Source: Anseranas semipalmata (lineage: Eukaryota > Chordata > Aves > Anseriformes > Anseranatidae). From it: a stretch of 64,000 nt of DNA. The notes under the pieces were generated by a model. That model was not told the origin of the DNA. It ran no database searches and was given only the letters and a program-made list of their open reading frames with translations. Below are positions 1 through 37,915 of this stretch, piece after piece. The stretch covers positions 134,166-198,165 of the forward strand of contig VXAA01006081.1 in assembly GCA_013399115.1 (NCBI GenBank). The letters run 5' to 3'. The position numbers were made by a program, and so were the translations under genes. Position 1 is the stretch's first letter; the number at the start of each line of letters is the position of its first letter.

Positions 1-2
1 CC

Positions 3-23552
<23,550 letters not shown>

Positions 23553-23577
23553 TTTGTGTCAGACTTTTCATACTATG

Positions 23578-23583
23578 AATAAA
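23578..23583 (+). promoter_or_regulatory. Polyadenylation signal of CFAP46
   Basis: AATAAA 26 bases after the stop codon, implying a 3' UTR of only about 50 bases if used. No other signal is needed to close the gene. Confidence 0.6.
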
Positions 23584-23599
23584 ACTACAGCGTGCATAT

Positions 23600-24995
23600 G
23601 GCATACCTCGCATTAAAGATGTGTCAGATACTTTTCTATATAGCCTAAGGAGAGGTGAGATTAAGAAAATGTATGTTATGCTGATTGACTGATTTCTGTT
23701 TTGGATATAAGCAGTTTAATATTAGAATAAGTGTCATGAAATTATCAAAGAACATTAATTTTAGAGATATCAGTTGGTATTCTAAACTTTTCTAAACTCA
23801 GTGAATCCCTTGAAAGAATTATTTCTATTGAAAGAAATATTTCTATTTACCTTGACTCTAGTATTGTCTTTGTGGATAAATGCAAAAGATTCCTGAGTTT
23901 GAATATCTGGAATTATACATGAGATTCCACTAAAACATTGCAAAAAAAATTTCTTGGTGAGTACCAACACCAACACCTTAAAGGAAACTAGGCTAATGAT
24001 TTGGGCCGTTGATGCATATATTTGATTGGAATGTTATTATTGCCATTGCTTCCATTTGGGAATAGTTTTCCTTGATGTATTTTGTTTTTAAATGGAAGAT
24101 TTATCAGCTGAAAAATTTACTGTCACCTTATTCTGAGTTAATTGATTTTTAACTTTGTGTATAGCAGTAGTTGTAGTTTAATTAGAAAATAAGGTAATAT
24201 TAAAGTTTTGCTTTCTTTATTTCCCTGTAGGCTTCCTGAATAACATTAAAGTACCTTTTATGAAGATACATTAAATTATCCCCAAATCTCAGATAAGATT
24301 TTTATATGTAAAGATTTTGTAACATGCTGTATTAATCAGCAGTAGATTTTTAAAATACATACCTTATTTGTAATGATAACAGGAAGAATATATGTAAGAT
24401 TATGTAGAAAATATATAGCTTTGATCATTATTGCAACTAAATACATTTTAGTTTTTCTAGTAAGATGGTGATACCTGTTTCCTGTGATAATTTTTTGTGT
24501 TCCTGATAGAGTATGAAAATTACACTGAAAATATACTGTTCTTGGCTACCTGTTGTGTTAGAGTTAATCAGAACGTGATAAGAGTCATGGGGCTATATAG
24601 AAGTTAATTACAAAATCATGACGTGAGTTACTTCTTTTATGCATGCAACATAATATAAATTTGTACTTCTTTCTTCCTTGCTCTAACAATTTAATTAGAT
24701 AATCTTACATGAATTGCAGCTTCTCAGTCAAACTGTGTTCCATAACACTTGTTATTTACTTTATATGTAACTTTATTTAAGTATTGGACAAATATTTAGA
24801 GGCATATATCTGGGCATTTGGTAACAATACAAATTAAAAAAAAAGAAGAGAGAAAAAAAAGAGATAAAAGAAGAGACTGAAGTTAGCCAGCTTGAAAATT
24901 GAGGATTGAGTAAAACGTAGTTTCAAGTCTCTGCACTTGCCATGTTTCACAAGATAAGGGCATGAGTCTGTTCCCCATGTTCTCACATTTATTTA
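23600..24995. other. Intergenic, nothing recognised
   Basis: AT-rich spacer downstream of CFAP46. Short open frames only, without family words. A purine-rich stretch lies near 24838-24880. Confidence 0.5.
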
Positions 24996-25290
24996 TGTTG
25001 TGGTTTATGCTGGCCTGCAGCTAAACACCACACAGCTGTTCACTCACTCCCACCCCTCCAGTGAGATGGGGGACAAAATCGAAAAGAAAAATACAGTAAC
25101 TTGTGGGGTGAGATAAGAACAGTTTACTAAGAAAGAAAAAAAAAAAAAAGAAAAGGAAAGGAAAACAAAACCAAACAATAACAACAAAACAATAAACAAG
25201 TGATGCACAGTGCAGTTTCGTACCACCAGCCAACAAATGCTCAGCCAGTCCCCCCTCAGCTGCCTGTTTGACATCCTATGCATGGCATTT
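24996..25290 (-). mobile_element. Partial avian ERV LTR
   Basis: Starts TGTTGTGGTTTATGCTGG and continues CAGCTAAACACCACACAGC, TGAGATAAGAACAGTTTACT, GTGATGCACAGTGCAG: the reverse complement of the 3' end of a common avian ERV LTR family. The A-rich stretch 25135-25200 is internal to it. The other end could not be found, so it is truncated or decayed. Confidence 0.7.
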
Positions 25291-25929
25291 GAGAATCTCA
25301 AGTATTTTTGAGGTTGAAGAAGCAAATGGTTGCACCTGTTGTTCAGTACAGCAAATATACACTACATTGTTAATGTCTTCAGTTATTTCCTAGATTACTT
25401 TTCCACATCTTTTTCCAACATTTTTTTTTTTGTTATGAAATTGTGTTTCCCTCCTGTTAATGGCATTTTTGACCCGAAATACTGTCTTTCTTTTACTGTC
25501 TCTCTGTAACACAAAAGGCTTTTTAAAAAGCGCTACATTCAACAGGAATCATGAAGTTTTGTTTACCTTGCTACATGATAGTTTTAATGAACTTGTATTA
25601 ACTTCCACATTCTTGAAATGTTAAATTTCATCAATAGTGAAGTCCAGAAAGCTTTCAATGCTTTAGAAATGAAAGTGGTGTTCCTTGAAAGTAATCCAGG
25701 ATAAAAGCTATAAGATTGCAAAGGTTAGAAGTAACGTTGATATCAAGGTACAACAGACATATTCAATAGTTTACTACTGTGGTTTTATTTATGAAACTGA
25801 AGGAAATAATATATTAAAGTGTTTTCCTCCAAAAATATTCCCATTTATATTTGATACTTTATCCCTAACTACATTGCAACAACCTCTGTCAGAAAGATGA
25901 ATGAGTATGACCAAAAATTTCTTTACAGT

Positions 25930-26670
25930 CTGACAGCACTACTTTATCAGAAAGCACTGATAAAGAGTAATGGCCTTATCCAGAAAACTTCAGACCTGTA
26001 AGCTTTACTTGTTGGGAATAAGATACTGGAAATACTAATCAGAGAAACTGCAGTGGAATCCCTACAAACATGCAATGTATGCTCATTAAGCAGAGTAAAA
26101 GTGGGTGGCATGCATATATATATAATATCTGATTGGCATTTCTGAGACATTAAAAGAATAATTAACTTAGGGCAATGGAGTGTATTCATAATCAAATTGC
26201 CAGGGGTATTAGGAGAATATTTTCTTTATTGCTTTGCTAAATACCACTCAGTAAAATCATTAATGGTAGTAGAACTAAGGCCATGAAATGATAAACTGTA
26301 CTTTAGGTGGTGACAGTGGATATTCATGCAGTGACACGAGGAGATATCTAGTTCATTGCCTCAGGAATTAGTACCAGAAATGATATAGGAATTAGTACCA
26401 GAAATGATATCTTCTCTTCTATTATGTGTTTCTAGCAGTGTGCAGTGACATGAGTTGAATTTCCTGATGGTACAGAAGTAAAGAGTCACTTCAGGAAAAG
26501 ATATATAGTAGAATTTGGAATGATTTCAAAAGAAAAAAAGCATAGGCAAATTAATGTCTTTTATATTTCTTTGTAAATTTACAATGGCAATTTAACAAAG
26601 GAGGATAAAAAAACTGCATCTTATGAGGAAAGGTTCAGCAGCCCAGGTGATAAAATTTTAGAGTTCATAA
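25930..26670 (+). repeat. Possible decayed CR1-like remnant
   Basis: Weak similarity to CR1 reverse-transcriptase text (ATGCTCATTAAGCAGAG, GCATCTTATGAGGAAAGGTT), ending near a 20-base A run at 26711. Too diverged to be certain. Confidence 0.3.
26363..26410. repeat. 24-bp perfect tandem duplication
   Basis: The unit AGGAATTAGTACCAGAAATG plus ATAT... reads twice: 26363-26386 and 26387-26410, identical. Confidence 0.95.
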
Positions 26671-26734
26671 TGCTAATCTGTTAAAGACAGTAAATGTGAA
26701 TGGAGCTAAGCAAAAAAAAAAAAAAAAAAAGAAG

Positions 26735-29700
26735 TTAAGAAAGAACACTGTAGAAAATTTCTGTTTCAGATCCTGATTTGAGTAAGCATCTTAAAGCTTA
26801 ATTTTTTTTTTTATATTCTTCAGCTTGTGATTGAAAGATTAAGCAGAAGGACTCCTTTGTGAGGAAAAACTGAGTTTTAATTAGTAAACATAAAAAGAAC
26901 CCACTTTCATTTAATTTTACTGTAAGATGTCTAAAGAGTCTCAGAATATATGAGCTAAATAAGTCAAATTTACTTCTGTGATCACATACAAGAATGTTTT
27001 CTGCAATTTTGAAGCTTTTGCAGAAATGTAATCGTTTGCACTTAAGAATTTTAGGGTCAGCCAGCTGAGTTCCAAGAAATGGCACATGACAGATAATTTA
27101 GAGTGTATTCACCAGAACAAATTGAAATGTTTCCATTTATTGTTCAGTCATTTGACCATCAGCTGAGAATTACAAGGCAGCCACTACTCAGGTGGAGTCT
27201 CGAATTAGGGGAGTGAGTGGGAGTGAAAAAAAAAGAGAAAAATAGAGAGGTTCTGAGATGTCTTCTGTGTTCATGGAATGACAACTGTGTCAGGTTTCAA
27301 ACAGACTGTGCAAAGGTCTGGGTAAATGTCATATTTGTTCAAGCCAAGGCTCAAGACTGAAAAAAATTTGTGAGACACTGTCATAGCAAACTAACTGGGC
27401 TGACAATAGCAAGTTTTCTCCCCACAGAGTGAACCAACAGGTGGTGGCAATGAAAGCCAAAGACATTTTTGAGTGTGCAGCCTGATAAAAGCAAAGAGAG
27501 GTATGTTTATTTTATAGTGACCTAATATACTGGACTCCCAAGAGGTTCCTTGGCTTTAAATGATTTGAAGAACTAAATTGTAGCATAGACATACAAGGTG
27601 CCATACTGAAGGTCTTCATTCTTTGACACTGAATATGAAATGAATGGACCAAAATTAACAGCTCCAGATAAAAAAAGTTGAATGAAGACTGTCGATTTCA
27701 TATGATATTGTATACAAAGAATACTCCCTATCAACTACAATGGAAATAGTCATGATGAAATGCTGATTTGATTATGTTAAACCATTCATTAAGTACACAG
27801 AAATAGCACTTTCAAAAAGTCAAATCCTAGCATTAATATTGTATAAATAATCTTAATAAAAAATAGTTTCCAACTTTTTGAAGTATTCTAGAGAATGCTC
27901 ACAAAGTATTTGACTGTGAGCTTTTAATTTTTAAAATATTGTATATTTTTCAGCAACTTGGAAGAAAAATTCCTACTAACTAATGACCAAGGAATAAATT
28001 ACAATATATTACAGCTTAGGGTGTATGAGCTCTCTCCAAGAAAGGCATTGGCACAAGCCCAAACAACAAGAATAATAGCTTCTGAAAATATTTCATCTAC
28101 GTGGCACCACATCATTCCCTGATGCAGTATCCATTCATACAAGAAATATTAAATGGTTAGTGCTATTCCATGTATCAACGGCTTTAAAATAACTTTCTGA
28201 ATTATGTCTTAGTAACATAACAAATCACATTATCAATTAGCTTTTATAACAGAAATGACATTTTGTAATATATTTGAGAATGGAAAGAATTGGTTAGCTA
28301 AAATTTATGTAATCTAAAAAAATGTGAGGAGAAAAAAAAAATCATGTTGAATTTATTGGTAATATTCTAGGACAAGAACATAATTTGAGTAGTAGGTAGC
28401 TGTCCAAGAAGAATGACAGAAGTATGTAGTTCTAAATGATCTACAGGGAAGAACTGCAACAAGTTTGCTGGAAAATGATAAACAAAAAAGAGAAGTTCTG
28501 TCACCAGTCCATGGTGTAACAGGTCTAAAATTAAACTGCCATAAGCAGTCAATCAAAGATTTCCCATCACACGTGCTACTCTCTCCAAAGCTAGCTTAGC
28601 TGGTGCGCTCAGTAAGTCTAACTCCCCTTTTTGCAAAGGGTGAGATCTGGTAGAGCAGATATCAAAACATAGCAGCTGATGGCTGTGGGTATTTGTAGCC
28701 AGAGAAATTAGAGTAGGTTTGAGATTGTTGTAAAAATACATTCCCATGAATAGTTAAGCCCATTCGTCTGAGTTTGAGCTCTAATTAAATGACTTTACAA
28801 CCTGCTAAGCCTTCTGACTGTTGCTTTGGCACCCTGTCTGACCTGGAAGCTATCCAGGAATAGGATGTCAGAAGGGAGCAAATCATCCTACATGAATATG
28901 ATTCCATTCCTTTATGTATTGCAGATGAAAAACCAGATCAATTGCTGTAGAGCAATAAGAAAGAGCTTTTCAGAGTATCTCTCTGGTATTAATTCATGCC
29001 TCCAGCTGAAGTGTCTTCAGACAGTTAGTACTACCATACATGTATATGGATTTTAATAATGTGATCAAGTTAAAATGAAGGCATGTTTATGGCCCCAAAA
29101 TATTTACCAGTCTGTTGAAGACCTTAGTCATTACTTGTCTAAAGGGCAGATACAGTATTTGTCTGTGAGAGCAGAACATGGGTAGCATTTTATGAACCTA
29201 GTACCTGACATTTTCAAAGCAGTAGTCACAAAAGTCTTCATTTAAGTGTGAGAAGAGAGGAAACAATTTTAATAACTTGCAGCTTAAAAGCTGCATTGCC
29301 TAAAACTTGTGTTACAAGGAATAATTTTAGATGACAACCCTATTTTTATGAAAATGCAGTATATTTTAACAATATTGCTGGTATGTAAAATATCAAGTAT
29401 AATTCCCTAAAATCTGAATCTTGCTATCTATTATTATATAGATTTTTTTTTTAATTTATCAAAATAAATATTGTAATCATAGTAGTACATCTGCTATGGA
29501 ATGTATTATTCCACTGTCAAGAGAGAATACATATACTGTCAGTGTGAAGTTCAAATATAGTTGAAGCTAACAAAGTAAACACCCCTTTCAGAAGTAAAAA
29601 CCTCTATCTTAGACCAAGAAGATACAAGAAATGAAAAGGGAAATAATATTCAATAATTGTAAAGACTTAATGTTTGTGTCATCATTGGCAAATGAAGATG

Positions 29701-32477
29701 TCATTAATAGAAATTATATGTTTGGCTGTCTTTCCGAAAATGTTCAAACATAACATGCCCCTCTTTTCACTTAGGTTTTTGGTTCAGTGGCATTGTCCAT
29801 TAGAATGGGAAATATTTAAGAAGATACTTCTTTTTCACTGAATTACTAGTGTGATTTAGTTCTCCTATATTTCATATAATGCTTCAGCCTGACACATGAT
29901 GGCAGAAGAGGGTGAAAACCTGCAAGATGAAACTGAAAGCGAGATTGGTACTGAGCTCTAGTAATATGTTATTTCAGATAACTGGATGTTCATGACCTAT
30001 CACTTTTTTTGATGTTCTCATACTTGACATTTACCATTTCAAATTATTAGGAGAAACTAGATATCCACAAAGATGAACAGCTTTTCCAGAAATCTCCAAC
30101 AGAGCTGCACTACTTAGGAATTTGTGTTAATTTTCTGAACATATGTCTTAAAATATTTTTGTTCTGTATTTTCATTTAGCCTTTTCCGTGGCCTAATATT
30201 TTTAAAGAAAGTGAAGTTACTGTCACAAGACAAGTTTCTTATTAGAATGGGTCATCCAGACTTCTGTTTTATGGGCTTACTGTACCCAGCAACAATTCAA
30301 GAGCTGACATAACTTTTCCAGTCTACAGGTGCATTGAGCTAAGCTACACGTAGGAACACTGAAGCTATTGGAATCAGGTCCATTATTGTCTGAAATTCTT
30401 TTATTTTTATTTTTTTAAAATTTTGCACAAAAGCATTAATTGTAAAAGAAGTAACTAGTAGCTACACTGCAGGGAGAGTTGCAGGAAAAAAAAAAAGCTG
30501 GATTTTTCAAAAGTAGAGCTAGTGATTTTCTTAGACAACATATTGACTGCCTTATGAAAATATTGCATATTATGGGTGGGTACCAGATCATACTTATTAA
30601 TAAGCTCACACGGACAGTGTCCACACTGTTATTCTCTGTTTTCTTTTTGTGTTCAGTGCCAAAATTGTAAGAGACAGATCACAGTTCACAATTTGTTTTC
30701 TGACAGAGATCATTAGTCTTGATTAGCACAATGAAGGCATTATCACAATCATCAATCAGTAAGGGAAAATGGTTTTGTACTGTAGGCCAGAAGAGTTCAC
30801 TTTGAAAACTTCTATGGATGGCATAGAAAACAAGCTTGCAATTACAAGGCAAATTTAATGGGAGAGCAGGGACAATGGAATTATAGGGAGAGCTGTAATC
30901 TGCAGTATCCTGGAACAGAAAAGGAATGTGGAAAAAAAAGTTTGTGATGAAAACATTTGGTCTCTTCAGAGCTAATATATTAACTTTCATTCTAGCATTA
31001 ATGAGCTTGTCTGCTGAAGTTCTCAGTGTTCTTGGAGCAGCCAGAACTGACTTGTTCTTTTACTGACGTGACAGGTACTTACTAGTTACTTGTCAATACA
31101 CACTGGAGAATTAACTAAGAGTTTCTGTTTCAAGAAAAGAATGGGTTTCCGAAAATATTTGCAGTTCTGTGTGGTCCTCAGTATTTATCTGGACTTGTAA
31201 CACCTGAAGTAGCTTATGGAACATAAATGAGTATGAAGTATGCTGCAACTGAGGTATGTATATGGCTATCTGTAATCATTTGGTTGATCTTGATAGTGAG
31301 GTAGCAGCTAAAGTGTATAGCAATATGCATGATACTGGCATAGTATTTAATAGAGAAAAACTATTCTAGTACATGGTCACTGAATCAGGACAGTGCTGTA
31401 ACTGAGAATTGAACAGTTCAAGTTATGAGAAATATCTAAACATACTGTCTTCAGCATTGACTAACAATTAATTAAAGGTTAGAACAAGATATCTGGCTCT
31501 TGTAGGAGCTCTTACCTAGCAAATCAGTGATATCCACATAAAAAATACAATGACTGGGATTAGAAAGGCTTTGGAGAGAACAATGCCATCTTTTCTATGC
31601 AGTTATCCATGTCAAGCGCAATAATACTTCCTGAATTCCATCCTTCATCACTACCTGAGATACAGTGCTGTGAACTGATTTTTCAAGAAAGGAAGAGATT
31701 CAGTTTTTCCCAGCTCTGTTAGTGCCCTGCTAGAGCATCAGTGAGAATGTCTAAGAAATGTAAACTAGTATTCTCATAGTCACATACAGCAGCTGCTACT
31801 TCTGTGTCTTGCAAAATTAAATGGAAATGTTTTTTTCCTGTCACTTTACTGTATTTAAATCATTTTGAGTTGTGCTATTGTATTCCATTATGCATTCTTG
31901 TCTGATATCTGTTGAACTTCTCCATGAAACCCAGAAATGTTAGTCAGATCAAGGCTCAGTTCCTCTTTCTTAGTCTGTGCAGTAGCTGGTACCTATTGTC
32001 CTCATTTGCCAGAATCCAAACATACAAGCCCTGGATATTCATGACCCTACTACAGCTGCAGGTACTCAGGCTTCTCATCATACTCACTGGTTACTGATTA
32101 GTTTATCTTAGCAAACTGAGGTTTAATTGTGTTCACACATGCCCACTCAGAACAGACAGCACACCTGCAAAGAGGATAGTTAGAAGTAGAATTAATGAAA
32201 AGATATGATATATTGTGGTGGTCAAATGCAGGCCTCAGTCAGACAGGCATACTGACCAGCAGTCTGCTTACATGCAACTGACCCCCTTTAGCCTCTTTCC
32301 CATCTATTTTCTCCCACCTGATGCATCTTGAGCCCTCCTTTTCCCCACCTTTTGTTGTTCCTCTAAACAGCCCCATAAGTCTCATCAATTCCCATAATTA
32401 TGTTAAAAACATCTCATCATAAATTCTAGAAACTCACACACAGTTTTTCCCCTGTGTTCTGTATTCTCCATTGTATG
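26735..32477. other. Intergenic, no gene recognised
   Basis: About 5.7 kb of AT-rich convergent intergenic DNA between CFAP46 and VA opsin. Open frames are short, lack splice-consistent structure and contain no domain words. There is a T run at 29445 and an A run at 30485. I see no clear repeat family. Confidence 0.5.
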
Positions 32478-33084
32478 CAGGGTGCATCAGGCACAGCACT
32501 GCTAGCTGGTCAAGGGAAGGGATTGTCCTGCTCTGCTGTGTGCTGGTGCGGCCTCACCTCGAGTACTGTGTGCAGTTTTGGGCACCACAATATAAGAAGG
32601 ACATAAAACTATTACAGAGAATCCAAAGGAGGGCAACAAAGCTGGTGAAGGGTCTAGAGGGAAAGATGTATGAGGAGTGGCTGAAGTTGCCTGGTTTGTT
32701 CAGCCTAGAGAAGAGGAGACTGAGGGGAGGCCTCATGGCGGCCTGCAGCTTCCTCACAAGGGGAGCAGAGGGGCAGGTATTGATCTCTTCTCTCTGGTGA
32801 CAGCGACAGGACCTGAGGGAACAGCATGAAGCTGTGTCAGGGGAGGTTCAGGTTGCATATCAGGAAAAGGTTCTTCACCCAGAGGGTGGTCAGGCACTGG
32901 AACAGGCTCCCCAGGGATGTGGTCACGGCACTGAGCCTGCCGGAGTTCAAGGAGCATTTGGACAATGCTCTCAGACATAGGGTCTGATTTTTGGGTGGTC
33001 CTGTGTGGAGCCAGGAGTTGGACTCGATGATCCTTGTGGGTCCCTTCCAACTCAGGTTATTCTATGGTTCTGTGATTCCTGTAG
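32478..33084 (+). repeat. CR1 LINE 3' fragment
   Basis: Plus-oriented CR1. The + frame shows [20 protein letters not shown] and [13 protein letters not shown], and it ends with GGGTCCCTTCCAACTCAGG and TTCTATGGTTCTGTGATTC. Well preserved and 5'-truncated. Confidence 0.93.
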
Positions 33085-36000
33085 GCGATGACCGCCTTCA
33101 ATCTGCAAGGCATACAGGAAGAGAGTTTCTCTCCTGACCCATCCCAGTGGATTTCACTCCATGGCAATGTACTGATAGTCTTCCTTTGATAGCCCTAGGA
33201 GTAGCAAGTTGCTTGACCCACTGCACTGTTCATGTTACTAGAGTTCTTTCCTTGTCTTTGTTCATCTGATCCTCACCCGTCCTTTGTGTTTGTGACGATA
33301 AGCCTTTGATCATATATCCTAACATCATTCATAAATGCATCTGTGTACAGATGTGTGCTTTCTCCTGCACTGCTGCTCAAGACTAAACACTAGCTCAGAT
33401 GTACATGGATAAGGATTTGCAGGTGTAGAGTGGGAAGGACTTCTTCAGCTGAGGAAGATAGATCATGGAGATACACCATTTGCCTGTGGACTGCCTGTTC
33501 TAGCAAAATGTGAACAACTTTGGAATGTCCTGAATTTCTGGCATATAGAGAACAGAAAGTGTTTTCAGTTTTTCAGTTAAAACAGCATAGCTTTAGCTTT
33601 TAATTGTATGTGGTCTGTGTGGATACCAGGTGGTTGAGAGGTATTTCATCTGCAAGTACGTGTACGTTCCTGTGCATTCAAGGACAGGGCTGCACATGTA
33701 CTGGGTGCACACATAGTACATGCAGAAAAAGGGAAATCCACAGTCTTGCTGAATTCCAAAAGGGTATAACAGCTAACACTGAGATATTTATAACCAGTAT
33801 GAAGTATTTATAAACTGGACGCTTTTCTGACATGAATGTATGTGTTGCATTTTCTGTTCCAGACAGAGACAGAATTTAAGCAGTACTATTCCCACAAGAG
33901 AGATCTTAATTTTGCTCCTTTGGTATAGTCATATCTGTGCAATGGACCAGTATCTACGTTTGTGCCAGCGTACTGGTCTCTGTGCTATTTTATAGATTAT
34001 TTTTTCTCCTCCAGTAGAATTCATTCATATTTGTCCTGAATGACATTGAATTTATTCCATCTGCAAATACCTATTTAGCATTTTGGGGTTATTAGTATTG
34101 CAAGTACTGGCATTAGAAACCTAAATGCTATGTATATCGAAATAAATTTGCACTGGAGTTCTACAAGCCTTTCTTCTTCTTCATCAGTATGATTCAAGGG
34201 ACATGGCTTGCATCTGTACTCAATCAAACAGGGCTATGTTGGCCAGTATAATCTAATTGTTTGACATTTTTATAGCAATTCATTGAGACTAAAGAGAGAT
34301 GACTACATTAATATCTTGATGCAGCTGGATAATAGCTGAGCTAAAACTGATGTGCCAAATTACTGTAAGGCTCTTAGATTCTCTTACAGATTTTAACTCT
34401 TGGTGACAAAGAAGAAAGGGACTTCAATATAAATGTAGTAAAGAGAAAGAATAGTACAATTTATAATACAAAGTATTGTAATAAAGAACATTATCATAAA
34501 TTTTCTAAGAATCTTTGCTAATCAGTTACAAATTATATTAGTAATTGAGATGAGAATTATTGTTGATGTTCATGGCTCTATTTTCTTGGATAATCACTTT
34601 CACTGAGGTCAAAATTAAACAGAAAAGGTTTCAGCCTTTTTTTTTTTTTTTAGGCCACTGCAGAAGACATCGTAATAAGGAGGGACATACAGTGTTTTGA
34701 AGCAGAAGCAGAAGCTAGGCAGAGTTTAACTATAGGCCTTGGCTGTAGAGACCAATATATGAGCATGTGACCTTCTGTGTAACCTGAGCACATACTGTGA
34801 CATTAATATGCACTGCCTTTAACAATATCACTTGTATGTAATGTTTGTAAGAGCTCATTCCTATGGAGATACGTAAGAGTGGAACACTCTCAGTGAGCCT
34901 TGGTGTGCCAACTAGAAAGTTCAGCATTGTACAGATGAAAGGTTGATTACTGTGCACTTGAAAGGATACTAAAAAGATGTGAAAAACAGTGAGGCCAGTA
35001 AACCTCACCAAGGACAGGATCTGGGCAGTGCAGCATGATCTACAAGGACGAACTTGTTCCATTCTACAACACCTGGGTTCGCAGCATCAGAAGGGTCATA
35101 AGGGTGCTATCACCTTTTATATAATTTCCATCCTTTCCTCAGTAAATCAGTTAGCCAGCCTTGAGTGTTGGTACCTTTCTCACTGATATCCCAAAGGAAC
35201 CAGCATCACTTTAGTGCAAAACAGTAGCTCTTTCTGCAACCATAATTTATTTAAAGAAAAAAAAAAAAGCTCTATTTCCATTATAAACAAGTAAATTGAT
35301 GAATTATTGCTGACACTTTTAAGCAAAAACACAAAGTAATTATCCCCCAATGCCATGGATGATTTATAGGAAGGACAGTTACTTTGTCCAGGTTGCATCA
35401 TTAAAATGTAATAAATGATCACAAAACAAGAACAGTGTAGTATTGCATTGGCTAATTTTGCAAACCATAGGTAATGCTGTAAAACAATTTTTTTTAGAAA
35501 AGAGATATAATTTCTATGCATACTTCCAGTGGCAAACCAAAAATTCAAGGACATGAGAAGCAGTTTATTAGTCCATAATCAAGTGTGAGCACATTGCCTT
35601 CAGCAGCAGTCATACACGCTAGTCATGAAATCGTAAGATCATTAACACCATTTATGGCATAACTTACTTTTTATGTATGGTAAAATGTTCATGCCATGTT
35701 CTTACCACGTAATGTAAAAGGTGTCTTTTACTGACTGCAATTTTCTTAAAAAAAAAAAAAAAAAGGAGACATCTCCCCCTTTTGCTTGTAATTCTAAATT
35801 TTTGTTATTGTTACCTTGAAAAACTTAACAATCAACTTCTAGAAACTCTCTAAGACTGTGTGTGAAGGCTAATATTGTTTAGTTGGACTACAAGCAATGT
35901 GTCAAGATGTTAATGTTTTAAAAAACATTCTGACCAATAGGCAGAAAAGAAAAAAAAAAAGGTGTCCTCCTGAGAGGTAGTACTGAGGATATTTTAACAT

Positions 36001-37915
36001 GAAAACTCCCAGTGATTCTATTATTCCTTGTGTCAAAGATGGGACCTCTAGTAGAGACAGTGCCCCACTTGAGACAGGGAATGTTAATGCTGGAGGTTTG
36101 GTAAGCATCTACAAAAACATTTGTTCATAGGTGCAGAAGGTAAGAACTAATTCCTTGTTCAAGAAGATGGCTTTTCCCACAGTTATGGGAGTATTCATAA
36201 TAATAAACCAAGCAAAAGCTTGCCCTTGATAGAAAATATTTGTGGGGAAGTGAAAAAGAGCAGAGTTATGGACAGAGTGAGAAATACTGCTGACGCCGTG
36301 CTTTATCAGAATGATTGATTAATGGTTGTTCAATGTAGGCTCTGCTTGGTGGAAAGAAAACATTTGTGATGCCTCTGTGGTCCTATTAAGACTAATTAAT
36401 TTCTTCTCCATAGGAAACAAAGATTAATTAGATTCTAATATTAATTTCCTATTTGCCCAGGAGCACTAATTTTCATATCATCCTGTTGCAGCCTACATTT
36501 TTATGTCTACACGTGCTGCATGTCAGAGTGTTTGTCTAACGGGGTGGCAAGATAGTATAAGACAACCATAAATGTAATTTACTGAAGTGTTCTAGAGGGG
36601 CTAGTGTGAAAGGAGCACAATTCAAATGTTAACAGTGGTAGTTAGGCCATGAGCTACATGTAGAAATAGACATGAACCGTTTCTGCATAAAATCTGACCA
36701 CAAGATAGAGCTTCACACGAGGAACACAGGTGTAGATGATGAACCCTTGCATGTCATTTAGATCCTGCTCAGGTGTTTTTCAATATATTTAATTACACGA
36801 TGAGCTTCTCTGTTGAAAATAAACAAATGATACCTTCATGTAATCCCACTGCTCCTAGCAGACTGAATGAATGCTTGCTTATCCCTATTTATCTTATATG
36901 CTTTCTTTACCTCAAGCTCTCCTACTTCTCTGGTTACTTCCCTTGACAATACAAAAATAGGTCTCTCCAGAAAGCTGCTGGGAGCACTACACCATCCTCA
37001 ACCATCACCTTATGTCTTTCACACTCCTGAAAGTCAGTGATGCCTCATTTACAATGTCTTCCTTCTATGACTCAGATTCCACTCCTCTCTCTCAGGCTTT
37101 CTCCTTTTTCACCCTGATAAATTGCTTCTCAGCAAATGTGTGTTAACATCTATAATCTATAGATATAACATCTATATGTTTTCCACTTGTTTTTGTGGTA
37201 CTGATTATGTTCGCCATCCTAACATCTTGCCCTGCATCTTACAGTACTAAATACTGTTTTTCTTATGATAGAATTGCATGACCAGTCACTTGGGGCATGA
37301 GACTTTCTCCCTTTCTCACTGTCCTCTAAGTTCAACCCACTTTTTCCTGTATAATCTGTCAACTGCCTCCATTCGTGTGAGCGCTTTTACTACCCTTACA
37401 AACAGTATGCAAATCTTGATTTTTATTTCTAATGTGTCTCTAGCCTTCCTAGCCTTGTGTTTCAGCCAGCTTTTGTTTTCTGAATGTTTCACGACTATTT
37501 TCCAAGTTGTATGTCCAAAACTGTATTTCTGATCATCTCTCCTGAGATCTTCTGTGGCTACTGCTCTTTCTTCCTCCCACCACCCTGTTATCATCAAAGA
37601 CAAGACTATCTCCTGTGGCCTGGGGAACCATCTTTATTCCACTTTGGCATAGATATTCTGGCCATATCTGAAACTGTTATCATTTCTAATCTATTTTTTT
37701 CCTCTGGCCACTACTACCATGTTCCCTAATCTCATGTAATCATACCCTCTGTTTTAATGGAGCCATACTTCCTTAGCATCCACTGTAGCTATTGCAGTGC
37801 ATGTAGAAGTTTCTTGTCTTCACAGGCAGGAGTCTACATAATTCTGTCCTAACTACTCCTCATTCATTGTTACTGCCTTCACTGAGTGCAAGTGTTACCA
37901 CCTTTATCATATTTA
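33085..37915. other. Intergenic, no gene recognised
   Basis: About 4.8 kb with an 18-base A run at 35747. The longest open frame (35180-35554, - strand, 124 codons) has no domain words or promoter context. Pyrimidine-rich sequence lies at 36900-37720. Confidence 0.5.

Noticed and set aside
32471..32800. 109-codon open frame as a gene
   Set aside because: CR1 reverse-transcriptase remnant in + orientation.
35180..35554. 124-codon open frame on the - strand
   Set aside because: Hydrophobic, T-rich low-complexity translation; no recognised family, no promoter or splice support.
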